Below are positions 30,049 through 45,000 of a stretch of DNA of 64,000 bases, in pieces. Each line of letters begins with the position of its first letter. Position 1 is the stretch's first letter. This DNA comes from Epinephelus fuscoguttatus (lineage: Eukaryota > Chordata > Actinopteri > Perciformes > Serranidae): NCBI RefSeq assembly GCF_011397635.1, contig NC_064771.1:12773379-12837378 (forward strand). The letters run 5' to 3'. The position numbers and the translations under genes were made by a program. The notes beneath the pieces are model-generated. The model saw nothing but the letters and a program-made list of their open reading frames with translations, was not told the DNA's origin and searched no databases.

Positions 30049-33000
30049 TATCTTATAACATGCAAGCTTTGCAACAGTCATAAAACATACAGTATGGAGC
30101 AGCTGAGCATGCACACACATGTTCTTACTGCATTTCTAGATCTGTAAACATCAACTGTACACACATTTTTCTAAATGCACATGTGGTGGGTGGTTTGGGC
30201 ACAGCTGCAGCAAACATTATGCACATTTATAATCAGCACTGTGGGTAGCAAAACTTAAAATTCATGCAGCATCTTGCACAGAAGACATACTACAACATGA
30301 TGTGCTGTTTTAAAATCACAGCAGTCATCTTGCGTTGCATTGTATGGAGGGCTACAGCTTGTTGTTGTGAGGGGAGTAATGGGAAAATACTGGACTTACA
30401 ACTTGTTACTTTGAATAAAGGGTGATTTTGTGACATAAACATCTACTACTCTACTTTTAAAACTAACAACCCAGCATTACCCGCTACAAACCCTCTACTT
30501 CTAGAATATGTGAATGAGGGTTTCAGAGGTTTAGTCATGTGCACACAGAAGCACAAACCTGGTGCAGCAGGAACGCTGAAACACACAACCACACACACAC
30601 AAACACACACAGAAGACATGTATCCTCCAGTTGGTTTACTCTGTGCCTTGTCTCAAACTCAACATGCTCTGGTGTTTCTGAATAATAGAACAGCCATTAA
30701 GCCTGTGACTCACCTGCTTATACCAAGTAAGGCGCACTTAACATTAGCTGGTGAATGTAGCAGAGGTCACTGGGAGCTCGTTGTGCCGTCGGAGTGACTC
30801 AGACGCCAAGCCATGTGCAGGAGGAAATTCAGTGTCGATGACAGCATGAAGTGGGAGCAATGTGGTGCTACAGCTATCATATACTTATCAGTGATGTAAA
30901 CACAACACTTTTGTTTTTGCTACCATTTTTCACAGGTTTAAGTTAAAGATCTGAGACCTTTGTCATGCACTCGATATTTCACGGTCACAGATGTTGGAAG
31001 CCGATAACAGTAGATACCATCGACAGTGTCACCAGCCTCCAGAAATTCCAGGGAAAACTCTGGGGGCTCGACTCTTGTCTCATCAGTTTGTCAGTCTCGT
31101 ACTCTGGGAACATGGCCACCAGTGTGTGCCCACTGTCAGACCAGACTGAAGAACACAGCTGTTTGTGCCTGGATTGAAATGCTCATGGTCATCGGGGATT
31201 CGTCATGGTCACCGAATACCTCTTCACTCTCATGTTCTCTTTCCAACACGTTTTGAATGGCTCTCTGTGCTGTGTGTTTGTTTTTAGCTTCAGTTATGTG
31301 GTGGCTCAGTGAAATCAAGTCAACTTTCCTGTTTTGTGTCATATGACGTGGCTGTGAGAACAGTCGTACACTAAGATACAATAGGTTATCGGTAAGATGC
31401 ATCAGAAAGTGAAAGACAGATCTTTATATCAGCAGTAAACCAGATCTGCACACACCATAAACAGTCACAGTGTTTTAGTACTCGAGATTGATCTTGGTCT
31501 TGAGACCTGTCTTGAAACTACTTTTTTTAAGATCTCATCTTCGACACATTTTCACTCGGTCTCATACAAAGAGGACTCTGGGTTTTATTGTAACACCAGT
31601 CAAAACCACAACTGCGGGGATATTACTAAATTGCCTGTGCAGTTGGTAATAAAAGAGGTGAATGAGGAGGAATCGTCATTTGTTTTCTGTGGGTGTTTTT
31701 ATGGAACAGTGGATCTTTCAGATCAATTTGACGACTGCCTATGGTTTTCAAATTCCACATTTCATCCTAAGTCCATCCTGCAGTGTGGGACTTGCACTGG
31801 TCTGGGCTTGGTCTTGACTCGGTCTCAACATCTTGGTCTTGTCTCTGTCTGGATACGCTCTGGTTTCGGCCATGACTTGATCTCGGTTTAGGTGGTCTTG
31901 ACCACAACGCTGCCGAGTCTTGTTTGAGGCAGAGATAGGGATCAAAGGCGTGCACAATCTCCCTGAAAAGATTCATTTTGAGTAGTTTTCTGTAAACAGA
32001 CAGAATCAATGAACATGACAGAGAATGTCTTTTGAATCCTTTCTTCTTTCTGTGTCATTTTGTCTCTTATTAGCGTCAACATCTCACTTAAACACTCCGA
32101 TAAAATAGAAACCTGTGTCCCCATTAAAGATCGGTGTCTAATAAAAACCCTGTCATTTTGGTCGCTGAAGCAAATTAACAGCAAGGCTTTTATTAGATGT
32201 TATATACAGAAACAGAAAGAGGAGAGGAGGGGAAGGCAGGAAGAAGAGGCCTATAAAACCCCAAAAGAGCAGCCTGAAGGAAAAACACTTGCAAGAACAC
32301 ACACATACAGTATCAGTCTTCTATCCCCATGCTGTACACAAGCTATGACCCTCACTTCAACTTTGAAGTTAATGTCTTTGTGTCTGTTTTCTCTCAATCT
32401 TGGTAATTGGCTTTCTTTGCTGCCAGTCTGCCCAAGAGTCTGTTGTTGTAGGACTGAAATGGAAACCAGTCTTAAAAGAGAAAAGAGGGCCGTGTTTCCT
32501 CTGTAAGTGGGGTAGGAGGTTAGGGGGTTCGTCACAATAAAAAACGATTTTCAGATGTTGGAGTTATGTAACAGTCTGTTACAAAGCCATCATCACTGGA
32601 CAGGGAACACCCCTCTTTGACTCTGGCACTCTGTTTTTCTTCTCTCTCAGCCTCTGTTCCTTTCTGAAAACCCCCTCTGCTGAACACAACCTCCCCTCCC
32701 CCTCCTCCACCCCCATTCCTCCGTCAGTCCTTTCTGCTTTACAGTGAAGGTTTATGTTACCAGATGCTAACAGCTGCCAGCTGGCCTGTGCCTCTGTTTT
32801 TTATTCAACAGTTGTGCCCTTATAGACGCTTCTCTCTCCTTCAACAGTTAACAATTAGACCATAGTTGGACTGCTTTTTATTAACAAGGTATGAGATGGT
32901 GAGGGGTGCCGCTTCACACTGGTCAATGGCTACCCAACAAAGACCCTTTGACCATGTAGAAAGCACTCTGCTACTTTGCTCAATACCTTTTTATTCTTTA

Positions 33001-36000
33001 CCACAACAAAGTTTACCAGTGTTCATATGGCTTCAATTTCCCATAGTGCTTTGTATCTGGGTGTGCATGTATGCTGAAGGCTCAGTTGTTATTGATGTGT
33101 TTTTAGAAACCTTAAAATCCCTGTGAACTTTCCCGGCTACAGTCTTGGCCAGAGGCAATGATTTTGTGCGTCTCATTCTCATGAAAGCTATATCTGAGAT
33201 TTGCCCTAAGGGAATATCTTCAAATTTGGCATAAACATCCACTTGGATTCAACAGTGAACTGATAAGAATTTGGTGGTCATAGGCCAAAGTTACTGTGAA
33301 CTCATAAAACACATTTTTGGCCATAACTTAATAAATTTATGTGGAAATTATGACAAAGGTCCCACAAAGGTGTCATAGGATAAAATGATGAAGTGATGAA
33401 ATTTGTATCCTAAAGGTCAAGAGTCAGCTTCACTGTGATACCATAATGTTCAGCAAAAACACTTTTCTGGCCATTGTTCAACACCATATCTCAGGAACTG
33501 AGGGGGAGACATTTGGTTGGACACTGCACTGGTGACACTTATTTTAGTGGCCAACTTGAAGACTTGAAGATTTTTTTTAAAGAAAACTATTTTGTTACAA
33601 TTTAACGTTGATTTCTGTGGCTTGGGTTTTCAGCACTTTTGTAGGTTACGATATAAAACTGTACACACCAAAGCTATTGCTGAGACCTATTAACGTGGCA
33701 TAAAATATAGGTTCAGCATGAGTGTGAGCAGTCAGGTGATCATAAGAGTGCATGCATATGCAGTTTTTCTGTACAATGAGGGATTACAAGCAACATTACT
33801 GGTAAAATCACTTTGAGTTTTGCCTCGATCTAAAGAGGTAGCTAATCTGGCAAAACTATCAGCTTGTTAACAATCTGTCTGATAGTGCTTATTGCCACAT
33901 GTGACTTATTTTAGATATGTCTCTGCTCTCAGAGATCTTGGCAAGTACAATCTTATGATATACAATAGAACTGATAGCCCAAGATATGAAAATAGGATCA
34001 ATAAAGTATATCTTTCTTTACTGATAGACACCCTGGGCCTCTAATAATGAATTGAGATTGAGTACTCCTCCCAGTTTGTGTTTGCACTCTTAGCCATTGT
34101 ACAATTTCCCAATCATTCATTTTTCCTGCATATGTGACAACTTTTTCTTGAAGAAATTGCTGTGTTATTAAATCTGTAGGTAGTAGACCATTCTGTGTCA
34201 ACTCTGACAGCTGAAAAGAGAATAAAATTAATGAAAAAGAGATTGCTCTTGGAAGCAAAACTAAAGTGCAGTATTAGGTCAGCTAGGGATTATACAGCCA
34301 ATATCCTAAAAGGACCTGTACAATTGCTTCATCTGCAAACACATGCAAAGTTGGCTTACAAGCTCCTGGCAGTGAGTTTACCTCTTTCCAGTACAAGCAC
34401 AGAGTGAGAACAGTACAGAAAGTGATTAAGTGCCAGCTCACCATAGCACCGTTTAGATAAGGGTTTTGTTCCAGACTCCAACTTCTCTCCCTATGACTAC
34501 ACACATGGCTGCCTTGCAGCTACCAGTCTCTTCAGTCTGAGGGCCTTGGTTCAGATATTATCAACTAGTTTCCTCAGGCTGTGTCTCTGTGCAGTTCAGT
34601 GGAAGCACCAGTAAGAAATCCCAGGCCTGATGTCAGTGTTGAGTCACAGCCAAATGCAAACAGTGCTGGTAAATTCCACAACAGAGCGGGCGGGGAGAAC
34701 CAGGAAGTTAAGGAAAAAACACCTTCTGTTTTCCCTGCCGGAATGTTAATGGCCGATCTGACCTGCGGTGGACTGGTGCATGGTCTGGTTGTTTTTCTTG
34801 GCAGGTCAGGTTATGTTAGGTGTGTGCTTTGCCTATTTGTCTTGTTGGTAACCTTGCTTGTGACTAGAGTATTAGTGGGTGTAGTGTGAATATGTTACCC
34901 AAGTCTAACAAAACAATACCTATTCTGACACTTCAGTTTTTAACCCTTAACAGATGCTCTGTGCATCAGTGTTAAATGGAGAACCATGGCTAAGTAGAAT
35001 TGGCATAGTCTAAAGTTAAAAGTTTCCTCATTTAGATGAGGAAATATCATGTCACATTTTGGTCAGAACTGAGTAAGGGGAATGAATATGTAATGTTTTC
35101 ACTTCTTTTAAAGGTGATGTCATGGTACTCATTGGTCTCATATTGAAAGAGAGAGATGGTGCTGGTTTCCAAAGTACTTAATCCTTGATTCTGCTTATGT
35201 TATAGACTACCAAGTGCAAATATACTGTATGTGTCCAGGACACATCAGTAGTAAACTTTCCTTTAGCAAGTAATAAAAAACAACTGCTTGGTGGTCTATT
35301 CACTCAGATCCGGTTTTGACTAATAGAAACAAACATACTGGTCAGTAATTTAATGAAGGACATAAATTGTGTTACTGTACTATAGGGCTGGGCAATATGG
35401 AGAAAAAATCATATCTTGGTACTTTCAAGGCCAAATGGCAATACAAGATATATATCTCTATATTGTCCACAAACAGGGCTATGTGTTTATTTGCAAGTCA
35501 AAGCCACATTTGCGATGTCTCAAGCACTTCTCTGAAAATAGACTGTGATCAAAATAAAATGCAAAGACGGGGATTTTTTTTTTTCCCTGTTTGAAAATAT
35601 ATAACTGCCCAACATGTAAATGAAAAATTACAAGAAACACATAGCAGGGCTGTACGTTGACTTTTTGCATACAGCACTGGAGCTACAGAGATTTAAAGGT
35701 TTGCAGCACAGGCCACAAAACTACAACATGACTGTGAAAGTCTTGTCTTGTATGTTATTTGTCACCTGCATCCAGGTGCTGTCTAAATGTCACAACAGAC
35801 TACAACTACCAAGAAGGATAGTGATGTACTATGATCCACCTCACACAAACTAGCAAACAAAACGTTCACCTTACACAATCAAGCAGCTCTGTCTCCCACA
35901 CATACAGCGCAGCGCTGTACTGCATGTGTGCTACTGCGGTAATTTAATTCATCTCACAGACTCATTTAGCGTAGCACCTGCAACATATAGACCAACATCG

Positions 36001-39000
36001 CACTGTAGGCTAATTAACAGACAGATTAAACAGAGTAGCAGCTCTGTGTCTCTCTTAGTGTTGCTGGAGAACAGAGTGTGAGAGGGGCGGAGCTGTGCAG
36101 AGAGTGTGAGAAAGGAGAGATGCACACTGGCATGGCTTTTCAGAAAAACAGCGTTACGTAACGCAACTTGACCCAATATTGATATAAATGGTATAAAATG
36201 TTTATCTTGCTAAAAAATATATAAATATACAGTACATAGTTGTTATGTTGCCCAGCCCTACTGTACCAGCATCATTCTGCTGCAGCCCTACATAAACAGG
36301 AAGTAAAGAAGAGAAATTGATTGCGATATTACTTTTCACAGGATATTGACGTCAGACAGCATCTTTGATTTCCTGTTATTTATATTGCGGGGGATGAAGT
36401 ATGATAAAAAGCACGGAGGTGTTGAAAGATAATTACAGACATTCACTGATGGGAATATACCAGGAGTCCCACATTGATCTGGAAAGAGTTCACAGAGCAT
36501 ATTGTTCAGTTGCAGTGCCAATTATGACTTAAATTCCCAGTCAGATTCTTGTTCCATTCCTGAGAGTTTTCCTCACAGGCTTTTCATGTGTGGTTCACCT
36601 GAATCAGACCTGCCTGGTCTTGTTGGTTAGGGATGATTGTGGGCGGTTGGCGGAAACTACTAATTGTTGTGGGCAGGTAAATGGAATGTGGTGGGGTGAT
36701 TGTTTTGGGCAGGTCCTGCTGAAGGGCAGTCTGTGCCAAGAGGGTCATGATGTTCCCACCACCAGGGTAGAAAAATAAAAATCATTTAGGCTCTAGTCAC
36801 TTTATCCCCTCAACATCAGCCAGAAATTAAAAAAAAAGCATTGTTTTAAGGTCATGTTGTATTTTTGCAGCTGTGGCTGATGTTTGGGATGCTGTAGCAA
36901 GTAGTGTAGAAGAAGTCATAATCTAATGCGCTGCACACAGTTCAGCTTCAGGTCATGTCTGTTTCTGATAGTCCTACTGTCCTAGTCAACCCATGTCTTT
37001 CAATTATGTCCTTGGTTATTATATGCAACAGTATGTTCTGATTGAAGAAATGACAATGCGCAAGAAGCCAGTGCAGAGATGCTCACTGCATCCCATGCTC
37101 ACTGGTGGTTGTTTGCATTTTACTCTGCTGTTTTGTCTGCAGCGTTTTATCTAGAACCAGTGTAGATAGCACTTTTAAATATCTGGTTCTCCTGATGCAC
37201 TTGTATTTGGACTTGAATAGATTTCCTCCCAAAAAGGAAAAAGAAAAAAATCAAAATCAATCTCAGTACCAAAACGCAGCATGATTTGATGCCATTTTAC
37301 AAGAAAACAACTAATGTTTTAGCTGTTTGTGCCTCCGGTGGTCCAGGTTATAATGACCGACTGGAAGCTGTGGGGGAGTTTTCCTTTCATTTACACATCC
37401 ACAGGAAGTCTTTGAGTCACTGCTTCTGCAAGACCTTCATACTGTAATTATATCCTGCCTGCTTACCCCAAAAGCAGTGTTTTCTTTTTTGTTTAATTCC
37501 CAGAAATGTTTTTCAGTGACGGATAAAGAAAGACCCAGATAAGGATGTCCAAGGCCGAATAGCCTCACTGGAATGTTCCCGAAGCCAGAACTATGACAGC
37601 AAATTTCTCTTGCTAAAGGTTAACATCCCCACCCAGTGTAATGATTGTGAGGAGAGTACTGTACACAAACAGCATGCTGAAGCGTTATATAGTGGTAGCA
37701 CTGGTATACATTTTAAACATTGGCAAGCCTCCTGGGACTCAGGCTTATCATACTTAATAGTTCAGATGTTTTGTGCTGCTTTTAGCCAAGTTAAAAGCAC
37801 AAAGGATGGCAGTGTTGGTTCAGACTGAAGTATTTTAATGTTTAAATGGGTTGCCATGAAACTTCAGAATATCCGTGGTGCCAAGAGGAGAAATATACAT
37901 GCTAGACATCAGCATGTTTGAACTATCATTGGGAGCATGGTGCTAAGCGTTAGCATTTAGCTTAAGTTTTTAAGTTTAAGTTTATTTACTTTATTAATCC
38001 CCTGAGGGGAAATTCAGTGTTTTCACTCTTGCTTGTCAATTACACGCAGGTCCGAAAGACACACACATGCACAAAGTGGAGAGATGTCAGAGTGAGGGGG
38101 CTGCCCTTTGGTCAGGCGCCCCAAGCGGTTGGGGGGGTTCAGTGCCTTGCTCAAGGGCATCTCGACAGTGTCCAGGAGGTGAACTGGCCCCTCTCCAGCC
38201 ACCAGTCCACGCTCCATATTTTGGTCCGGATGGGGACTCGCACAGACGACCCTCCGGTTCCCAACCCAAGTCCCTATGGACTGAGCTACTGCCGCCCCTA
38301 AATCCCCACTGTGGCTACATGCAGCCTCACAGAGCTGCTCGCATGGCTTAGTGTTTAAGCTACGTCAATAGTTTTTAGTTACTTAGTCCTGCATCTCTGC
38401 TTGGTACTTATTCAGGTGTAGGCAAGTGATTGGAAATAACATAACTGCACCTCCCACACACAATGGCCACTAAGCCCTAAAACCATAAAAACTCCCCTGC
38501 AATCTGCTGCCTTGCCCTGTTGCTCAAGGTGACAATGACAATAATCAAACAGAATTTATACGTTACTGTTAAGCTGTAAATTGTCATCCTCTCATGATGT
38601 TTATATTGCCGTAGGAATCAGAGCCCCATGTGTTTTGTTATATAGAAAACACAGATTAGATCACAGAAGTTCAAAATGACAAGAAAACAAAAGTAAAAAT
38701 AAGAATGGATTTAGGATTTTGAGCCATGAAGATGAAATGTAGTTGACATGTTTGGCATGCTGTGTGTCAGTCGATGATGTGTCGTGTGTGTGTCGCTGAG
38801 ATTGGCTCAACCCACACGGCGACATCCTAATCCCTGTGTGTGTTATCATCTCTGCGTTTCCTGCCCAGACTGTGAATCATAACAGCAGGTGGACTTTAAT
38901 CACACACTCATAACAGACAGTTATTGTAGGTACCAGTCACCGTTTGTTCAAGGAGGTGTCGTCTGTGTTTTCAGGTGCAGCACGGTCATGTGTGTGTCAC

Positions 39001-42000
39001 CTGTTTGACAGAGGTGGTCTGCACTGGTCAGCCATGATGTCACATGATGTGCTGAGTTTTCATATTTGATATTTCTACTCAGGCCTTTAGTTTATTAATA
39101 GATGGACTTCTCTCTGTGCTGTCTGTATTATGAAATGAAAGGTATGGAAGCAGTGTATCTCCCTTTGTGTCACACCTGATGAAACATTGATTCAGTGCAG
39201 GGAAATGCGGCTTAAAAGTTTGCGTGTGTGTATTTGCAGGCAGTGATATGTGTGCCTCAGAGTAACTTTACCCTGCAAGCGCACAGGTGATACCAAGCTG
39301 AATATAGCCCCCTTATGGCCAGCTGCCCTTGCTATTTAAAACAGTGGAGAGAGGGGGGAAGGGGGTGCGGCCGGGGACGGGGTTTACCATCAGCATTCTG
39401 CGGGAGCCAGACAGTTTGGTGGTAGGACTGGACCGCAAAAAAATCTATCTAGCTATCTGACAGGATTAGGATGCATTGGCTTTGATTCTGCGGTCGCACC
39501 AGTCCAATCAGAGTCTCACTCCCTCTGATAACATTTTTTACAGAGTTCCTGACTTAACGAGACGCCTTGCCTCAAGGGCAGACGGTTCAAAAAACATTTT
39601 AGAATTGCAGTGGTGATTGGGTATCAATCAATCACTCTAAAAGCCAATGTGAGTGAGTGATTCATCTCAGTATCAGATTTACCGGAGTATCTTTGACAAA
39701 GGTCGATTATGTCGGATGAGGTCATCACTGAAAACAGTCTCTGGCATTTGTCCGCGAAAAAGTGTTCATACATTAACTGAGTCATCATTTTTGAGGGCAA
39801 GCCTGTGTAGTCTAGAAAGTGTTCAAGAACAGATTGTCTCATCCATAGTACTGTGATTTTGTCCTGTACGCTGTGTTTGTGCGTTTGACAGGGACGAGTT
39901 TGCATGTGGCAGCCCCCCTCAGCCTGTAACAGTGAATGAATGGCAACAGCTGAGCAGGAGAACTTTATCGGCAGCACTCCCTGCTTGTGTGTGTCCGTGT
40001 GTGTGTGTCTGTGTGTCTGTGAGAGAGGGAGAGAGAGAGAGAGAGGGAGAGATTCAGGAGGAGCTGCAACCAGAGCAGTCTCTCTGGGCACTCTCCCTGC
40101 CGAGCTCACTGCTGTCCTCTCTTCCTCTGCCGCTGGCCTGTTTTCAGTTTCCTCCCCTCTGCTCCCTTGTTCTTTTCATCCGCGACTCGCCCTGTGGATT
40201 TCTTTCCCCCTTGTCTCTCTGGGAAACCTTCGCAGAGCCAGCGCCGTCGTGACTCGCCGGCTGCCACTGCAAGAGAAGGAGAGAGCAGGAGGAAGACAAG
40301 AAAGAGAGAGAGAGAAGCTGAGACAGACCAATCGATTACTGTGATACAGAAGAGAGAGGCACTTGGAGAGGAGAGGAAGTAGCAGCATTTTTCCTCCACA
40401 TTTTGGTTTAAAAGGAGATTTTCTTCGACTTGTATGAGGCTCCTCTGAAGCATTTGATTCATGTCCTTCCCTTGGAGAGAGAGGACAGCTATTTGAAGGG
40501 ACAGCTGGTGCAGTTTTGTCACATCAAGGACTCTTCTTTCCTCCCCTCTTCAGTCAGAACAGCCAACATTGGGGACTCAGGAGGAGGACCGCTTTTGACT
40601 GACAAGATCAATGTTTACCAAATAATTTATCTCCATTCTGAATGATAATGCTGGACACCAACCATTGCCTGTCCTTTGAGCCCTCCCCCCCGGGCTCTCC
40701 TCCAATGGGGGATGACATGGAGAAGACAGGGCTGACGATGGATCATGACAGACTTGTCTATCACAGCCTGAAAGAAGGTGGGCGATCCGGAGCTGCACAC
40801 AGTCAGTAGAGACTCAAGACACCTGATATGATTTGTGTTTATGTGACTCAGTGTACAGGTTCATATCAGTACTTTATGGCTTCACATAAATGGTTGATGG
40901 GGCTTTTCTAAAGATAAGCAATTTGGTCGACTGGTCTGCGTAGGAAGGAAATAGAAGTGGTGATCTTTTCCCTCTGATAAACCTGTGTCACGGAGCAGAC
41001 CTGGCCACTAAGTTAAATTAAGGAAGTGTGGGCGACCACTGGTGTAAAAATTTGAGCCTGTGATGTTAAAGTCACATGGCATCTTCTTCCTCATAAAACA
41101 TTTGCAAAACAATTTTCATTTTTAACCTCCATGGTGTGCTCATGTTTACTTGCTAGCAGTCTTCTTCTTCTTTGCCTTTGCTGGCACATTACCACCGCCT
41201 GTAGATCAGTGGAATAGTGTGAAACCACTGGCAGAGACATGTATCATGTCACCTGCATGCCTGTTCATGATAACGAACAAAACAGAAAAGCATTGCTCCA
41301 TAGCATTTTTGTCAAAAGCTTCATCATTCAGAGCATTAATACAGCAGCAAACAACTGTTTGCAGTGTACGGATTTAGTGGAGCAATGCCGACCTGAGCAG
41401 AGAATTGAGTCAAGCCACCTCTATGGGTGTTGCAACCCGAGCTCCTCTGTGGTTTGTTGTGGTAAGCCGGTCTGGCCACGAGTGCATATTAGTGCATATG
41501 TGTATCCCACTGGCTAGCTCTTTGTTGCTGTTTTGCACTGTGCTCATATGGCAGTTACCGCTGATATTGGGACAGTGTCATGACTGTCAACACCGTTAGC
41601 TCTGTCAGCACTGTTACCATTGTTTATGGAGTTAGCATTGTTAGCTGCTAGCTCAGCCACCTCCATGCTGAAAACGGTGTGCAGACAACTCATACGCTGT
41701 GAATTTTACTAATTTCACATAGAGCTTTTTTTTTAAGTTATGGTCCAACTGGAGGTACGTGCAAATATTTAATACATATAAAATCTTTTTTTCAGCCAGA
41801 TTGTAAGTTGATGCTGTCATGTTTTTGTTTTTTGTAGTGGTAGTAGTTGTAGTGGTAGTCATAGTAGTAGTAGTAGTAGTAGTAGTATTTTAGTCTCTAT
41901 CAAATGTGATAATGTGACACTTACTGACACTGCACATTTTTGGATTTAAATTTGATGTGCACAAACACAGAGGAAAACAAACACTGCCCAGCGGATTTAA

Positions 42001-45000
42001 AAAACATATTTCTCCACTGAAAGGGAAAACATAAAACAGCCAGCAGTGACTTAATGTTAGATATTGGGGATATAGCCTAATTTGGAATGGTTTGGTCAGG
42101 GCTGCAGTAAAATAAGCTTCAGTTTGTTTATAACCAACATTACAAGCATTACAAGCAAGGGTCAGTCTCAGATGACTGACTACAGATGAAACAAAACATT
42201 CCTGTGAGGTTCAAATGGCTGAAGATGGAGAATGTCCAGAAAAAAAGGAAGGGGAATGGATAAAAAAACAGGTGGAAGGAATTTCTATTGTACCATAAAA
42301 AGGACTGGCATGTTACAGTGTCGCTGTGCACATGACACTGTAGCTGTCAGTTATTATTCCAGGTGCTTTTTTTTGCTAACCGCTACCTTTGCTAATCGTG
42401 CATCATGTCTAGAGAAAGTGTGAGTGACAGGTACTGCATAAAGCCATGAAAGCTCTGGGAGCCTGACTCGCCCTTCTTGAACTTTAAGATAATTAGTATT
42501 CACCACGACCCCTCATGTTGACATCTGGCTTCCCGGCACAGTGTGGCAGTGCGAAGGCAATAGGAGTGATTGCAAGGTGTGAATGGCCTTAACCTGGTAT
42601 TGTTTCTGCCCTCTAGCCTCTTTCCATTCTCACTGATGTGTGAAACATTTGCTGTGGTCAGACGGTGCCTTCATTTCTCTGTTCAACAGATGCAATGAAA
42701 CCACTGCTACTGTGCAAATGATGAGCTCAAGCAGGAGAACATTAACAGGCTTTCTAAATAGAACATTTCCAATGCCGATGCCAAGCGTAACGTCCGCGCA
42801 GAGCGTCTGTGAGGTCTGTGTTCGTTAGCCGAGTGTCAGTGTGATCACGCATGTTTCCGTCCTCATGTGCCCACTATTTTACTTAGTTTTGGCTCGCATT
42901 ATTCTGCCTTCATGTGTGTTGCTATTGTCGGTGTGTGCAGGCTTAGCTGTGCCAAGCCTAGGGGTCTTTGGGGACAGTGACGAACTCAGACATGTTTAAA
43001 CAGATCTAATGACGAATGAGCACAGCAGGATTAGCCCAGTTGGCCACCAAGAAGTTGGCAATACCTCACTGACCTCCTCCTTCTGCCTCTCTGACGCCAC
43101 TGGAACCTTAACTCTTGGATTCCTCTTCCCCCACTACTTTTACGTTACCAAACGTCTTGTGCTGAAATGGACAGTCATGTATGTGACCTCTGTGTCAGTT
43201 TATGCACACAGAATCCCCTAACTCCCATGGCTTACTACCATAAGTCTGGAAACTTCTTCCTCTGCTGTATGACATAGTTTGTAGCTGTGAGACAGCTGTG
43301 TTTAGATACTGGACTTGTCTAAGATCATTACCTGATAAACTCATTTAATCAACAGAAACTTTATCAGCTGCAGATTTGTTTGTTTGTTACACATTTGTTA
43401 CATCCATGAAAAATAAGTAATATTGTGCTTTTCACCATTGTTCCCTCTGCTTCATCTAAAAATTGCTCTCCTTCTGTCTCTCTCCCTCGCTCTGTTCCTT
43501 GGCTCTTGCTTTTTATGAGTGCGGAGGCCAGTTTTGGCTGTGGCCTAGTATCCCAATAAAACTGCCCTGCCTTTTCATCCTTTTCTTAAATTAACCAAAA
43601 TGGCCCTCAAACCTGATTTAGATGATGGCATTGTCATATTTAATCGTCATTTTTTTTCAAATGCGAATCCATTAACAATTTAAAAAAAACATCAGCATCA
43701 CTGTTGACTGTGTTTGCATGCACTTGTGAAACCTGGTTACTGTGGGAAAATCATGTTAAGGCAGGAGATAAGAGAACATGTTCACATGCACTGTAATAAC
43801 CTAATTATATTATAGCAGAAGTTGACTGTGTCAGTCAGGTTTCTCTTAATCCTTAACCACAGTTAAGGAAGTCTAGGTTTATACACCATTTGAAGGTGCT
43901 GTATTTGGCATTTAAAGCATTAATGTAGCAGCAAACAACTATTTGCTCTTTAAAGAAATAGCGGAGTCGTTGTATTCCGAGCTTCTCTGTTATTTGTTTT
44001 CGTAGACCATCCTGCCACGCATGCTTGTAATTCCATGTGAGTCCCTGTGTGTGTATCCCAGTGGCTAGCCAATTGCCACCACTCCGCATTGTGCTTATAT
44101 AGCAGTTGCCACTGATAATGTCCTAACCCAAAGTGGCAGAACGCCATTGTTGCAGAAGCGTAATCCCTCTCCCAACCAGGTTAACACCATTGGCTCTGTC
44201 AGTACTGTTGCCATGTTAGCTGCTCAACAACCCCCACACTGATGCCATGTGCACACAACCTCGAATTAAACTATGGAAATTTAGATTAATGCTGATATGT
44301 GACAATAGCTAGGTTTCTTACCTGCATGTAAACACACTCACTATCAGTATAAAACTTTTCATATACATTTTGGCACCAGTGTACAGCTTACTTTATGGTT
44401 ATGATTCCTTTACTAACAATTACTGGCTTCCATATTTGTTTAGTATGTGTTTTATTCGTAGGTAGTGCAGTAATAACAACTAAATTGTCATATGATTTGG
44501 TTTCCCCACCTCAGCCTACAGTTTTAACACAACTGCAGCTTTTCACACGTAGCACCATCTCCAGCATGCGTGAGGTGTCACTGTGAGACTTCTGCTTCTC
44601 TTTGTCAAACCACAAAGAAAATTAGCCTTTATACTAACGTCTATGGCAATTCATTTGGTTGATAAACTGGCGATAACAGCTATAACAACCCACTAATGCA
44701 AGGATTTCCAGTTTGCTTACTGCCAGAGATGAGGAATAAACAGAGGAATGAGAGAGAGAGTGCAGGAGAGAATAAATAAGTTAACTGGAGTGCCCTGTCT
44801 GTGTGAAAGAATATGAGGAGGGAGCATGGAGATGTGAGGCTGAGATAGAGGGAAAGTGTAAGATTCTCTTTCCCAGAATAAACCTCTTCCCTAGAAGTGC
44901 CAAGTGGCTTGGCATCTTATCCTGCATTCGGCCGTGGCACGGTCAGTGTGTGTCCGTGTGGGTGTGTGGGTCAAGCAACACGTGAGTCTCTTAAGTGTTT

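Larger units (their letters stand above)
27344..40641. other. mrtfa long intron / upstream region of first exon C
   Basis: 13.3 kb containing a CA microsatellite (30006-30046), dispersed-repeat blocks (31475-31915 and 33130-33560), a hAT-like element (35383-36260), a SINE (37968-38301) and, at the right end, CT/GA-rich sequence that probably includes the 5' UTR and promoter of exon C. No independent gene is supported. Confidence 0.5.

Noticed and set aside
33998..34258. 86-codon minus-strand frame, considered as a retroelement fragment
   Set aside because: No reverse transcriptase or gag-like motif could be recognised in it or around it.
39309..39320. CArG-like CCCTTATGG, possible SRF autoregulatory site for mrtfa
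   Set aside because: It has fewer than six A/T between CC and GG, so it does not meet the CC(A/T)6GG consensus.
39333..39340. TATTTAAA as a TATA box for mrtfa exon C
   Set aside because: It is 1.3 kb upstream of the start codon, and many upstream ATGs would intervene. No supporting initiator was seen.
39624..40109. 161-codon minus-strand open frame
   Set aside because: Much of it is the complement of TG/GA microsatellite (THRHTHTDTH, SLPLSLSLPLS). It is a low-complexity artefact in the presumed mrtfa promoter.
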